Below are positions 1-8,669 of a stretch of DNA of 37,859 nt, one piece after another. The position numbers and the translations under genes were made by a program. The stretch is taken from assembly GCA_026706345.1 (NCBI GenBank), contig JAPOYX010000142.1, positions 1-37,859 of the forward strand. Direction: 5' to 3'. Each line of letters begins with the position of its first letter. Position 1 is the first letter of the stretch. This DNA is from Gemmatimonadota bacterium (GTDB lineage Bacteria; JAAXHH01). The notes beneath the pieces are model-generated. The model worked only from the letters and a program-made list of their open reading frames with translations, was not told the DNA's origin and made no database searches.

Positions 1-150
1 CTCGACGACATCTTCCGAAACGCCGGCGGCATGGGCGATTTCGGCGATGAGTTCCTTGTCCACGCAATCATAGCCGAGGCGGTCCGCGACGATCTTCGCG
101 ATATCCTTCCCGCCGCTGCCGTATTCTCTGGCAACCGTTATGATGCTCAT
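1..150 (-). CDS. Cytidylate kinase-like family protein (N-terminal fragment)
   Basis: Only the first 50 codons are inside the window; the rest lies beyond base 1. Read from an ATG at 150, the protein begins MSIITVAREYGSGGKDIAKI, the glycine-rich AREYGSGG start typical of the cytidylate kinase-like P-loop family. It continues with a LGYDCVDKELI stretch, as expected for nucleoside-monophosphate kinase folds. A good ribosome site (AAGGAG, about 8 bases before the ATG) supports the start. Family members are thought to phosphorylate a nucleotide or a related small molecule, but the true substrate of this branch is not established. It is transcribed divergently from the purine nucleoside phosphorylase gene. 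The assignment rests on the N-terminus only. Confidence 0.7.
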   Translation of the reverse strand, partial: MSIITVAREYGSGGKDIAKIVADRLGYDCVDKELIAEIAHAAGVSEDVVE

Positions 151-214
151 GATGGACTCCTTGTTACATACAACCGTCAAAGGAGACGGGAAAACCGATT
201 GAAAGCGCCTCGCC

Positions 215-1027
215 ATGCCCCGTCATGATCCGCTGAGCGAGACCACGGACTTCCTGGGTTCGCAGGGGTTTTCAACCGCCCGGTTCGGCGTGATCCTGGG
301 CACCGGGTTCGGGGCGTGCGCACAGGCTGTGGAACAGAAATCTGTTGTACCTTATCGTTTCATCCCCCATTTTCCGGCGGCGACCGTTAAAGGCCATGAG
401 GGCAACCTGGTCTTCGGCGCTCTGGGCGATGCGTCCGTGATCGTGATGCAGGGCCGGGTCCATCTGTACGAGGGATATGATATACGGCAAATCGCTTATC
501 CGCTCGAGGCGATGCACAGGTTCGGCGTCGAAGTGCTGGTCGTTACCAATGCCGCCGGCGGACTGAATCCCCGGTACGAGGCGGGAGACCTCATGGTCGT
601 ACGGCACCATATCCATCCCATCGGACGAAAACTGATGGGAGACCTGACTGCGGAAACGGACGGCGATCCCTGTTACGATGACGCCTTGAGGGAGTCGCTT
701 CTACAGATCAGTATACAAAGAAAACTGCCTGTTCAACAGGGAATTTTGGCGTGGATGCCCGGACCGTCCTTCGAGACACGCGCCGAAATCTCCCTGCTTA
801 AATCACTGGGAGCGGACGCGGTGACCATGTCCACCGTCCCCGAAGTGCTGGCCGGACGGCGTCTCGGCATGCAGACCGCCGCCCTGTCGTGCATATCCAA
901 TACCTGGACGGGTCGAAAGGGGGAAACCGTCGACACCGGGGACGTGGTGTCAACGGTCGAATCTTCGGCCGGACAATGCTCCGATTTGCTGGCCCGCCTG
1001 GTCCGGCGGATGGCGCACCGGGGGTAG
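215..1027 (+). CDS. Purine nucleoside phosphorylase (trimeric PNP/MTAP type)
   Basis: A 270-residue protein of normal length for the PNP/MTA phosphorylase family, which splits purine nucleosides with phosphate to give base and (deoxy)ribose-1-phosphate in purine salvage. Visible motifs are a phosphate-binding GTGFG at 29-33, GRVHLYEGY, TNAAGG, GPSFET and MSTVPE. The purine-site segment reads SNTWTG rather than the usual TNxAAG; the key Asn is kept. An in-frame stop just upstream (200-202) forces the start at or after 203, and ATG 215 is the first candidate, although its ribosome site is weak. It is followed by accD in the same direction. The PNP fold is secure; guanosine versus methylthioadenosine preference is not readable from sequence alone. 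Confidence 0.88.
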   Translation: MPRHDPLSETTDFLGSQGFSTARFGVILGTGFGACAQAVEQKSVVPYRFIPHFPAATVKGHEGNLVFGALGDASVIVMQGRVHLYEGYDIRQIAYPLEAMHRFGVEVLVVTNAAGGLNPRYEAGDLMVVRHHIHPIGRKLMGDLTAETDGDPCYDDALRESLLQISIQRKLPVQQGILAWMPGPSFETRAEISLLKSLGADAVTMSTVPEVLAGRRLGMQTAALSCISNTWTGRKGETVDTGDVVSTVESSAGQCSDLLARLVRRMAHRG

Positions 1028-1153
1028 GCGTAGGCGGGCTCACGGCAGGCCGGCTAGAGTAGTCCTGCTTCGGTAGGGCTGTCGGGGTGAGCCGGATACG
1101 GTAGACCGGCCAGAGTAGTCTGGCTTCGGTTTCACAGTGCAAGCGAGAGAAAT
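1028..1153 (+). repeat. Imperfect direct repeat between PNP and accD
   Basis: The 126-base gap holds two imperfect copies of a roughly 26-base sequence (1049-1074 and 1104-1130). Their shared core is AGAGTAGTC(C)TGG/GCTTCGGT, with a repeat period of about 55 bases. Neither copy is part of a recognisable gene. No strong promoter or terminator is visible; accD may be read from an upstream promoter. Confidence 0.5.
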
Positions 1154-2029
1154 ATGGCCTGGTTCGAAAGAAGACAGCGGGGACTGAATCCCCAGAAGCG
1201 CAAGGAAATCCCCAAGGGGCTGTGGGTCAAATGCGACAAGTGCGACGCCATGCTGTACAAGGCCGAGCTCGAGCGGGACTTCAACGTGTGCGGCCAGTGC
1301 GGGTTTCATTTCAAGATCGGCCACCAGGGCTACATCTCCCTGATCATGGATCCGGAATCCTTCGCCGAAACCGACGCCGACCTGCGCACCGTCGATCCGC
1401 TCCAGTTCAAGGAAAAAGAAAACTACCCGGACTACATGAAGCGGTACCAGAAGAGAACGGGCATGCAGGAGGCCGTGGTGTCGGGTACGGGCCGTATCGA
1501 CGGCAGGCTGGTTTCCCTGTCCATCCACGACGGTTCTTTTCTGGCCGGCAGCATGGGTTCCGTGGTCGGCGAGAAGGTGACGCGGTCCATCCGGCGGTCG
1601 CTCGACCAGAAGATACCGTTGCTGGTGGTCGCCACCTCGGGGGGAGCGCGCATGCAGGAGGGCATTCTTTCCCTCATGCAGATGGCGAAGACGTCCCTGT
1701 GGCTGAACCGCCTGTCGGAGGAGAAGGTTCCCTTCATCGTCCTGATTACGAATCCGACCATGGCCGGCGTGATGGCGAGTTACGCTTCGCTGGGGGACTT
1801 CACCCTGGCCGAGCCGGGCGCCATGATGGGTTTCGCCGGCGGAAGGGTGATCGAGCAGACTATCGGCTCGAGTCTGCCGGAAGGATTCCAGACTGCGGAG
1901 TTTTTCCTGACGAAGGGTTTCGTGGACCAGGTCGTGCCGAGGACCAGGCTGCGGGAGACCCTGATCACGATCCTGAGCTATTTCCCCGACCGGGAGAAGA
2001 CGGAAGAGGCGGAATCGGAAGTGTCATGA
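1154..2029 (+). CDS. accD: Acetyl-CoA carboxylase, carboxyltransferase subunit beta
   Basis: A 291-residue AccD of normal length. With AccA it transfers carboxyl from carboxybiotin to acetyl-CoA, making malonyl-CoA for fatty-acid synthesis in the cytoplasm. The N-terminal zinc finger is intact: C27-x2-C30-x15-C46-x2-C49. The carboxyltransferase core shows TSGGARMQEG, and the later GFAG-RVIEQT segment reads GFAGGRVIEQT instead of the usual GFAGPRVIEQT, a single Pro to Gly change. ATG 1154 is preceded by a GAGAGA ribosome-site-like stretch. No accA is in the window. It converges on purF with an 86-base gap. The identity is certain. Confidence 0.97.
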   Translation: MAWFERRQRGLNPQKRKEIPKGLWVKCDKCDAMLYKAELERDFNVCGQCGFHFKIGHQGYISLIMDPESFAETDADLRTVDPLQFKEKENYPDYMKRYQKRTGMQEAVVSGTGRIDGRLVSLSIHDGSFLAGSMGSVVGEKVTRSIRRSLDQKIPLLVVATSGGARMQEGILSLMQMAKTSLWLNRLSEEKVPFIVLITNPTMAGVMASYASLGDFTLAEPGAMMGFAGGRVIEQTIGSSLPEGFQTAEFFLTKGFVDQVVPRTRLRETLITILSYFPDREKTEEAESEVS

Positions 2030-2033
2030 TGCG

Positions 2034-2049
2034 CCTGCCGCCCGGCAGG
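2034..2049. terminator. Small GC hairpin between convergent accD and purF
   Basis: A perfect 6-bp inverted repeat, CCTGCC and GGCAGG with a 4-base loop, lies 4 bases after the accD stop in the 86-base gap between convergent genes. There is no T-tract, so it is at most a weak or factor-assisted terminator. Confidence 0.35.
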
Positions 2050-2115
2050 ATGGCGTTGTCCCGGTTCCTTTTGTACCGATCCGGAACGCGTGCGCCGGCG
2101 CCGGGCCCACGGGCA

Positions 2116-3525
2116 CTATGATTCCAGCATGAGCTTGTTGAGCGAATCTTCCGGGACTACGGGATAGTCTCCGCTGAAGCAGGCCGTGCAGTACCCCACC
2201 CCGGGCTTTCCATACTCCTTGCCGGTCTTCACCATGCCTTCGATGGACAGGTAGCCCAGACTATCCGCCCCGAGATATTGGCGGATCTCCTCCACCCGAG
2301 TCTGCGAGGCGATGAGTTCGCCCCGGCTCTGCATGTCGATCCCGTAGTAGCAGGGATGGCGGATGGGCGGACTGCTGATCCGCACGTGCACCTCGGACGC
2401 ACCCGCGCCGCGGATCAGCCGTACCAGCTGATTGAGGGTTGTGCCACGCACGATGGAATCGTCCACGAGGACCACGCGCCGGTTCCGTAGCACGCCCTGA
2501 ACGGGGTTGTACTTCAGTCTCACCGTGAATTCACGCATCGACTGGTCCGGATCGATGAATGACCGCCCCACGTAGTGGTTCCTGATCAGGCCGATTTCGA
2601 ACCGGATTCCCGATTGCTCCGAGTAGCCCAGCGCGGCGGTCGTGGCCGAATCCGGCACGGCGATGACGATATCGGCGTCCACGGGGTGTTCCTCCGCCAG
2701 CTGGCGGCCGAACCGCCGGCGGAACTTGTCGCTGTTTTCTCCGAAGACCTTGCTGTCGGGCCGGGCGAAATAGATGTACTCGAAGATACACGCGGCCGGC
2801 TCCGCCTCTTCGAAGGGGAAGAAGGACCGGATGCCCTGCTCGTCGATGACGACCATCTCTCCGGGTTTCACTTCCCGGATGTACTCCGCTTTCATGATGT
2901 CGAAGGCACAGGTTTCCGACGCGAGCACGTGGGCATCCCCGATGCGTCCCAGGCACAGGGGCCGGAATCCGCGGGGATCCCGGACGCCAATGAGTTGTGT
3001 CCCGGACAGGAATACGATGGAATACGCGCCTTCCACGTGCCGGAGGGCGTCCGCGATCATGGCGGGCAAATCGGGCTCACTGGATCGCGCGATGAGATGG
3101 AGAACGATCTCGCTGTCGGAGGAGGTACGGAAAATGGATCCGGACTCTTCCATCGACAGGTGCAGCGCGCCGGTATTGGTGAAATTGCCGTTGTGGGCGG
3201 TGGCCAGTTGCCCACGCTTGAAGTTGACCATGAAGGGCTGCGCGTTGTCGACGTTGGACGTGCCGGTGGTGGAGTACCGGTTGTGGCCGATGGCGATATG
3301 GCCTTTGAGGTCGCTCACCCGTTCGCCGTGGTCGTAGGCTTCGCTGACCAGTCCCATGGCCCGGTGGGATTCGATGTGATGGCCGTCGGAGACGGCCATC
3401 CCGGAGCTTTCCTGGCCGCGGTGCTGGAGGGCGTACAGCCCCAGGAAGGTCAGCCTGGCGGCGGCGGGGTCGCCGTAGATGCCGAAGACTCCGCACTCCT
3501 CGCGTATTTCGTCGTCTCCCCACAT
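2116..3525 (-). CDS. purF: Amidophosphoribosyltransferase (GPATase, Fe-S type)
   Basis: The 469-residue enzyme of the first committed step of purine synthesis: PRPP plus glutamine gives phosphoribosylamine. The N-terminal nucleophile Cys11 (EECGVFGI) follows a 10-residue leader, as in the Bacillus-type enzyme whose propeptide is cleaved. Glutaminase residues follow (LQHRGQESSGM, ATAHNGNF). The PRPP loop VVLVDDSIVRGTT is at 351-363. Four cysteines in the positions that hold a 4Fe-4S cluster are present: C246, C392, C446 and C449 (YCTAC). It is therefore the oxygen-sensitive, cluster-containing class. The start is supported by the leader length and by an upstream promoter. Divergent from ndk. 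Confidence 0.97.
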   Translation of the reverse strand: MWGDDEIREECGVFGIYGDPAAARLTFLGLYALQHRGQESSGMAVSDGHHIESHRAMGLVSEAYDHGERVSDLKGHIAIGHNRYSTTGTSNVDNAQPFMVNFKRGQLATAHNGNFTNTGALHLSMEESGSIFRTSSDSEIVLHLIARSSEPDLPAMIADALRHVEGAYSIVFLSGTQLIGVRDPRGFRPLCLGRIGDAHVLASETCAFDIMKAEYIREVKPGEMVVIDEQGIRSFFPFEEAEPAACIFEYIYFARPDSKVFGENSDKFRRRFGRQLAEEHPVDADIVIAVPDSATTAALGYSEQSGIRFEIGLIRNHYVGRSFIDPDQSMREFTVRLKYNPVQGVLRNRRVVLVDDSIVRGTTLNQLVRLIRGAGASEVHVRISSPPIRHPCYYGIDMQSRGELIASQTRVEEIRQYLGADSLGYLSIEGMVKTGKEYGKPGVGYCTACFSGDYPVVPEDSLNKLMLES

Positions 3526-3563
3526 GGACTCGCCCCGGATATTTGATCAGGAAACCCACCGAC

Positions 3564-3592
3564 ATTATACGCGCCGGCTACCCAAATGTCCA
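3564..3592 (-). promoter_or_regulatory. purF promoter (sigma70-like)
   Basis: On the minus strand TGGACA (3592-3587), a 17-base spacer and a perfect TATAAT (3569-3564). This matches 5/6 and 6/6 of the consensus with ideal spacing, and would give a leader of about 30 bases before the purF ATG. Confidence 0.75.
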
Positions 3593-3638
3593 CCGCAAAT
3601 TTGCGGAATCGACCGACTTTATATCCGGGCCATTTTCG

Positions 3639-3667
3639 TTGACACTCCGGGAGGCGAAACCTACATT
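3639..3667 (+). promoter_or_regulatory. ndk promoter (sigma70-like)
   Basis: A perfect TTGACA (3639-3644), a 17-base spacer and TACATT (3662-3667). It would start a leader of about 45 bases ahead of ndk. It sits back to back with the purF promoter, their -35 boxes being about 47 bases apart. Confidence 0.65.
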
Positions 3668-3719
3668 GCACGAGGTTTAAATCCACTGATACGACCCACT
3701 TTTAAAGGAGAATCAATCC

Positions 3720-4181
3720 GTGGAACGAACGCTTGTTCTCATCAAGCCGGATGCCGTGCAGCGTGGAATGATCGGTCTCGTCACCGGCCGTTTCGAAAGC
3801 AAGGGGCTCAAGATCGCGGGCCTGAAGTTGATGCAGCTGACCGACGGGATCCTGAACGAGCACTACGCGCACCTGTCCGACAAGCCCTTTTTCCCTCGCA
3901 TAAAGTCCTTCATGCGGGAAACGCCGGTGGTGGCTCTGTGCCTGGAAGGCGTCGACGCCGTGGACGTCGTGCGGAGCCTGTGCGGCGTGACGAACGCGCG
4001 CCAGGCCGCTCCGGGTACGATCCGCGGCGATTTCGGCATGAGCGTGCAGTGCAACCTGGTGCACGCCTCCGATTCCCAGGAGACGGCGCGGGCGGAAGTG
4101 CCCCGCTTCTTTTCCGAGGACGAACTGTTCACCTACGCGAAGGCGGAAGACACCGTCGTTTACGCCAGCGATGAGCGGTAG
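3720..4181 (+). CDS. ndk: Nucleoside diphosphate kinase
   Basis: The 153-residue enzyme that moves the gamma phosphate from ATP to other NDPs through a phosphohistidine. The N-terminus ERTLVLIKPDAVQRG carries the nucleotide-contacting Lys9, and catalytic His115 lies in NLVHASDS. The start is GTG at 3720, chosen because AAAGGAG (3704-3710) lies 9 bases ahead and a promoter stands upstream. It is somewhat longer than the commonest 140-residue forms, owing to a modest C-terminal tail after the active site. It is followed 20 bases later by recD2 and is likely cotranscribed with it. Confidence 0.97.
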   Translation: MERTLVLIKPDAVQRGMIGLVTGRFESKGLKIAGLKLMQLTDGILNEHYAHLSDKPFFPRIKSFMRETPVVALCLEGVDAVDVVRSLCGVTNARQAAPGTIRGDFGMSVQCNLVHASDSQETARAEVPRFFSEDELFTYAKAEDTVVYASDER

Positions 4182-4201
4182 GCGTCCTTCCCCGGTCAGG
4201 C

Positions 4202-6418
4202 ATGGACATTCTCACCGGTACCATCGAGCGCATCACCTACCAGAGCGAGGAGACCGGCTATACGGTCGCACGGCTGCGTCCCGAAGCGGACGCCTGCCGG
4301 ACCGCGGAGAATCTCGCCCGCGCATCCACGCGGGACGGACTGCTGACGATCACGGGCGAACTGGCGAAGATCGCGGCGGGTGAACGGGTCGAAGTGAGCG
4401 GGTACTGGGTAACCCACAAGCAGTACGGCAAGCAGTTCAAAATCGTCGAATCCAAATCGATCCAGCCCACGACCACGGACGGCATTCGGAAGTACCTGGG
4501 ATCCGGGCTCATCAAGGGACTGGGCCCGGCCAAGGCCGCCATGATCGTCGATCACTTCGGCGAGGACACGCTCGAGGTCATCGAAAAGACGCCGAGCCGG
4601 CTGTCCGAAGTGAAGGGCATCGCGCGGAAGACCATAAACGTCATCCGATCCGGCTGGGAGGAGCAGAAGCACCTGCAGGAGGTCATGCAGTTCCTGATCG
4701 GCCATGACGTCAGCATGGCCTACGCGGTTAAAATCTACAAGACCTACGGCAACGAGGCCATCAGACAGGTCACGGAGAATCCGTACCGGCTGTCCACGGA
4801 CATCTGGGGCATCGGTTTCAAGACCGCCGACAAGATCGCCATGAACCTGGGGGTCGATCCCGGAGACCCGGCCCGGGTCCAGGCCGGCATCCGGTACGTG
4901 TTGGAGTCCCGGGCCGAGGACGGCCACGTATACGTCCCTTTCGAGGGGCTTGCGGAAGAGTGCATCGGCTTTCTCGAGGCCGATCCCGCCGCCATTCCCG
5001 CCGGCCTTGAAGCGCTGATCCAGGCCGAGGTCGTTATACGCAGCAATGACTGGATTTACCTGCAGCCCCTCTATTACGCGGAGCAGGGCATCGCGCGGCA
5101 CGTCGCGCGCCTGGTCGATCATCCGCGCACGTCGCCGTCCCGCGAACGCATCGACGAACATATCCGGCACATAGAAAAGGAACGGGACATCGCCTTCAAC
5201 ACGGAGCAGCGTGAGGCGATACACACCTCCGCGTCCCAGAGTGTCATGGCGATTACCGGCGGACCGGGAACCGGCAAGACCACCTGCGTACAGGGCATTG
5301 TCTACCTGTTTCGCCGCGTGGGGGCGAAGGTGGCGCTGGCCGCGCCGACGGGCCGGGCCGCGAAGCGGCTGTCCGAAGTGGCCGGCGCCGAGGCGAAGAC
5401 CATCCACCGGCTGCTCGAGTTCAATCCGGGTCTCATGGAGTTCGGCCGCAACCAGGATAATCGGCTGGAAGCCGACCTGGTCATCCTCGACGAGTCCTCC
5501 ATGGTGGATACCGCCATGATGAACGCCCTGCTGCGAGCCGTGAAGACCTCCGCCCGGTTCATCATGGTCGGCGACGTCGACCAGCTGCCTTCTGTGGGCG
5601 CGGGCAACGTGCTCAGGGACATGATCGACTCCGGCCAGGTTCCGGTAGTCCGCCTGACCGAGATCTTCCGTCAGGCGCGGGAAAGCAGCATCGTGATGAA
5701 CGCCCACCGGGTGAATCAGGGCGAGATGCCGGACACGAAGAACAGGAACCAGGGCGATTTCTTCTTCATCAACGAGCCCGACCCGTCTGCCGGCGCGGAT
5801 CAGATCGCCGAACTGTGCACGGACCGCCTGCCGCGCAAATACGGCCTCGATCCCTACAACGATATCCAGGTGCTCACCCCCATGTACCGCGGCGAGATCG
5901 GCGTGGATCAGCTCAATCAGAGGCTTCAGCAGGTGCTGAATCCGTCGGGGTCCGCACTGAAGCGGGGCGACCGGGAACTGCGCGTGGGCGACAAGGTGCT
6001 GCAGACGCGGAACAATTACGGGAAAATGACCTTCAACGGCGACATCGGCCGCATAGGACACATTGATCCGGATGCCCGGACGGTGGATATCTCCTTCCAG
6101 GAGACCGTCCGTTACGATTACGGGGAACTGGACGAACTGATCCTGGCCTATGCCATCAGCGTCCACAAGAGCCAGGGGTCGGAGTACCCGGCGATCATCC
6201 TGCCGCTCTACAGCACCCATTACATCATGCTGCAGCGAAACCTGCTGTATACCGCCCTGACCAGGGCAAAGGCGCTCGTCGTAATCATAGGCATGCCCAA
6301 GGCGCTTGCCATTGCGGTAAAGAACAACCAGGTCGTCGAACGGTACACGGGCCTGCGGGAAGCGCTGGGTGAAATGGCCGGCGCCCGGTCCGGCGTCCTC
6401 CCCGGCCTGGCGACATGA
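4202..6418 (+). CDS. recD2: RecD2-type ATP-dependent 5'-3' DNA helicase
   Basis: A 738-residue SF1B helicase of the RecD2 (RecD-like without RecBC) class, which unwinds DNA 5' to 3' in repair. The N-terminal OB-like region (MDILTGTIERITYQSEETGY) is typical. It is followed by helix-hairpin-helix segments (LGSGLIKGLGPAKA, WGIGFKTADKIA), Walker A GGPGTGKTT at 353-361 and the Walker B region ILDESSMVD with D430/E431. Next come GDVDQLPSVG, the late motif VHKSQGSEYP and YTALTRAK. It starts 20 bases after ndk. The C-terminus ends inside a 15-bp tandem repeat (see 6409-6468), so its tail may vary between strains. Confidence 0.93.
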   Translation: MDILTGTIERITYQSEETGYTVARLRPEADACRTAENLARASTRDGLLTITGELAKIAAGERVEVSGYWVTHKQYGKQFKIVESKSIQPTTTDGIRKYLGSGLIKGLGPAKAAMIVDHFGEDTLEVIEKTPSRLSEVKGIARKTINVIRSGWEEQKHLQEVMQFLIGHDVSMAYAVKIYKTYGNEAIRQVTENPYRLSTDIWGIGFKTADKIAMNLGVDPGDPARVQAGIRYVLESRAEDGHVYVPFEGLAEECIGFLEADPAAIPAGLEALIQAEVVIRSNDWIYLQPLYYAEQGIARHVARLVDHPRTSPSRERIDEHIRHIEKERDIAFNTEQREAIHTSASQSVMAITGGPGTGKTTCVQGIVYLFRRVGAKVALAAPTGRAAKRLSEVAGAEAKTIHRLLEFNPGLMEFGRNQDNRLEADLVILDESSMVDTAMMNALLRAVKTSARFIMVGDVDQLPSVGAGNVLRDMIDSGQVPVVRLTEIFRQARESSIVMNAHRVNQGEMPDTKNRNQGDFFFINEPDPSAGADQIAELCTDRLPRKYGLDPYNDIQVLTPMYRGEIGVDQLNQRLQQVLNPSGSALKRGDRELRVGDKVLQTRNNYGKMTFNGDIGRIGHIDPDARTVDISFQETVRYDYGELDELILAYAISVHKSQGSEYPAIILPLYSTHYIMLQRNLLYTALTRAKALVVIIGMPKALAIAVKNNQVVERYTGLREALGEMAGARSGVLPGLAT

Positions 6419-6468
6419 GGTCCGGCGACATGACGGCTGACGACATGAGGCCCTGCGATATGACGGCC
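6409..6468 (+). repeat. Four 15-bp tandem units across the recD2 stop codon
   Basis: Units begin at 6409, 6424, 6439 and 6454 and share the core G(G/A)CGACATGA(G/C)G. The recD2 TGA (6416-6418) lies in the first unit. Read one base out of phase with recD2, the units encode GDMRS, GDMTA, DDMRP and CDMTA, and that frame stays open to a TGA at 6487. This looks like a replication-slippage array. Confidence 0.8.
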
Positions 6469-6485
6469 CGGAAAGCGAAATACAC

Positions 6486-6513
6486 TTGACAGGGATATGG
6501 CGGGACCTATCTT
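6486..6513 (+). promoter_or_regulatory. Candidate promoter for the OPT-like transporter
   Basis: A perfect TTGACA (6486-6491), a 16-base spacer and TATCTT (6508-6513), about 130 bases before the transporter start. The resulting leader would be long, and I see no riboswitch fold in it. Confidence 0.5.
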
Positions 6514-6632
6514 GTCTCACTTGATATCCCACATGCGGAAACGCACGTTTCCCACGCGATTATCTGTATATGTAAACAGATCGAATTAACTGGCGTACAA
6601 GATGTTACAGGATTTAACTGCTGTACCGCTTC

Positions 6633-6638
6633 AGGAGG
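6633..6638 (+). promoter_or_regulatory. Ribosome binding site fixing a TTG start
   Basis: AGGAGG with a 6-base spacer to TTG 6645. It is the best ribosome site in the neighbourhood and decides the rare TTG start of the transporter. Confidence 0.75.
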
Positions 6639-6644
6639 TACGCG

Positions 6645-8669
6645 TTGTCCGTCCGTGAAGAGGAACTGAGGGAAGACAGTCCGGAGCAGTACCAGAATCC
6701 GGATACCGCTTTGTTCGGCGAAGCGGACGAACCCTACCTGCCCGGCTTCAACCTGAAGACGATCTGGGCCTGCCTGTTCGTCGGTTTCGTCATGTTGCCG
6801 GGATCGATCTATCTGAGCCTGGTGACGGGCGGTCAGACCGGCGCGGCAGACTGGGTCACCGTCATCCTGTTCCTCGAGATCGCCAAGCGCTCCCTCGTCA
6901 AGATGACCCGGCAGGAAATCATGATCCTGTACTGGGCCGCGGCCGGGCTGGCCGCCGCGGGGAACGCGATGAACACGGGCATCACCGGCGGCCCCTTCGC
7001 CCACCTGATCTGGGAGCAGTACTACAAGCAGTCGCCGGAAGCCACGGGCATCGCCACGCTGATCCCGACCTGGGTCGTGCCGACCCTGGATTCCACCGCG
7101 ATGGCGAGCCGGACCTTCTTCCACATGGACTGGTTCGTGCCCGTCCTCGTCCTCACCGCGGTGACCGTCCTCTTCGCCGTAAATTCCTACTCGATGGGAT
7201 ACATCCTCTTCCGGGTCACCAACGACGTGGAGCGGCTGACCTTCCCGCTGGCGCGGGTGCACGCGGGGGGCGCCACGGCGCTGGCCGAGACGTCGCAGAA
7301 CCGGGAAGGCTGGCGATGGCGGGCGTTCAGCATCGGATCCGTGATCGGCGTATCCTGGGGACTCCTGTACGTAATGATTCCCATCCTGTCCAGCACGTTC
7401 CTGGTCACGCCCATAACCATTCTGCCCATCCCCTTCATCGATTTCACCACTAGTCTCAAGGAAGTGCTGCCCGCGACCATGGTGGGGATCGGGACCGATC
7501 TGGGCACCCTGTTAGCCGGATTCGTTCTGCCCTTCTGGGTCGTGATCGGCACCTTCGTGTCATCGGCCATCATCGCGCTCGTGGCCAACCCGCTGCTCTA
7601 CCACAACGGCATCCTGACCACCTGGGAGCCCGGGATGTCGCTGATCCCGACGCAGATTTCCAACAACATCGATTTCTGGCTCAGCTTCACCATCGGCGCC
7701 TCCCTCGTCATCGGCATCGTGGGTTTCGCCGCGACCATCCGGGCCATACTGAAATCCAATCGGGAGCGGCGGGAAGATCCCGACCGGGAAACGCAGGTGC
7801 AGCCGACGCCGAAGGGCCGGGGCGACCTGCCGATCTGGCTCGTATTCATCTTCTGGTTCGTCAGCACGACGGGTTTCGTGGTCATCCTCTACATCCTGAT
7901 CCCCGACTTTCCCTGGTGGATCAGCGCCATCTTCGGATACCTCTGGTCGCCGGTGTTTTCCTACATCGGGGCCCGGATGATCGGCATCACCGGCTCGCCC
8001 TACGGCACCTCCTTCCCCTTCGTCAAGGAAGCCTCCTTCCTGCTGTCCGGCTACAAGGGGGTCGCCGTGTGGTTCGCGCCGATTCCCATCTTCGAGCACG
8101 GGAAGGTGGCCGAGACCTTCAAGCAGCTCGATCTCACCAAGACGACCTTCGGCAGCGTGGTCAAGCTGACCGCGGTGACCACCGTCCTGATGTTCATCTG
8201 CAGTTTCATCTTCTACTCGCTCGTATGGAAGCTCAACCCGATCCCTTCCTCGGCCTATCCCTACGTGCAGAAGATGTGGCCCCTCAACGCGGCCATGCGC
8301 ACCATCTGGGTGAAGTCCACCCTGCCCGGCGGCCTCACGTTCATCTTCGACATCATCAAGATCGAGTACATCATCGCCGGCCTGGGCATCACGGGAGGAC
8401 TCTTCGGCCTGATTACGCTGGTGGGCGGTTCGCCCCTCTTTTTCTACGGCCTGGTCGGCGGCATGGCCATGCCGCTCTGGCAGACCCTGCCGACCTTCTT
8501 CGGCGCGATCCTGGGGCGCTACTACTTCTCCAAGCGCTACGGCGAAGAGAAATGGATGTCCTACGTGCCCATTGTGCTGGCCGGCTACGGGGCCGGCATT
8601 GGACTCATAGGCATGATCGCCATCGCCATCGCGCTGATTTCCAAGGCGATTTCGCAGATCGTGTATTGA
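6645..8669 (+). CDS. OPT-superfamily-like membrane transporter
   Basis: A 674-residue integral membrane protein with many hydrophobic helices and a short acidic cytoplasmic N-terminus (residues 1-37). The first helices read IWACLFVGFVMLPGSIYLSL and then VTVILFLEIAKRSLV. The G-T/S-rich loops and the late NNIDFWLSFTIG segment resemble the oligopeptide-transporter (OPT) superfamily, including uncharacterised bacterial members annotated by DUF numbers. A hydrophilic loop of about 30 charged residues (SNRERREDPDRETQVQPTPK) separates two halves. Substrate cannot be read off; short peptides or metal chelates are the family norm. The TTG start follows a strong ribosome site. It has its own candidate promoter. 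Confidence 0.7.
   Translation: MSVREEELREDSPEQYQNPDTALFGEADEPYLPGFNLKTIWACLFVGFVMLPGSIYLSLVTGGQTGAADWVTVILFLEIAKRSLVKMTRQEIMILYWAAAGLAAAGNAMNTGITGGPFAHLIWEQYYKQSPEATGIATLIPTWVVPTLDSTAMASRTFFHMDWFVPVLVLTAVTVLFAVNSYSMGYILFRVTNDVERLTFPLARVHAGGATALAETSQNREGWRWRAFSIGSVIGVSWGLLYVMIPILSSTFLVTPITILPIPFIDFTTSLKEVLPATMVGIGTDLGTLLAGFVLPFWVVIGTFVSSAIIALVANPLLYHNGILTTWEPGMSLIPTQISNNIDFWLSFTIGASLVIGIVGFAATIRAILKSNRERREDPDRETQVQPTPKGRGDLPIWLVFIFWFVSTTGFVVILYILIPDFPWWISAIFGYLWSPVFSYIGARMIGITGSPYGTSFPFVKEASFLLSGYKGVAVWFAPIPIFEHGKVAETFKQLDLTKTTFGSVVKLTAVTTVLMFICSFIFYSLVWKLNPIPSSAYPYVQKMWPLNAAMRTIWVKSTLPGGLTFIFDIIKIEYIIAGLGITGGLFGLITLVGGSPLFFYGLVGGMAMPLWQTLPTFFGAILGRYYFSKRYGEEKWMSYVPIVLAGYGAGIGLIGMIAIAIALISKAISQIVY

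Noticed and set aside
4196-6532. A 778-codon open frame on the minus strand opposite recD2
   Set aside because: It is a high-GC shadow: no domain, biased His/Arg/Gly composition, while the plus strand encodes a complete RecD2 with all motifs.
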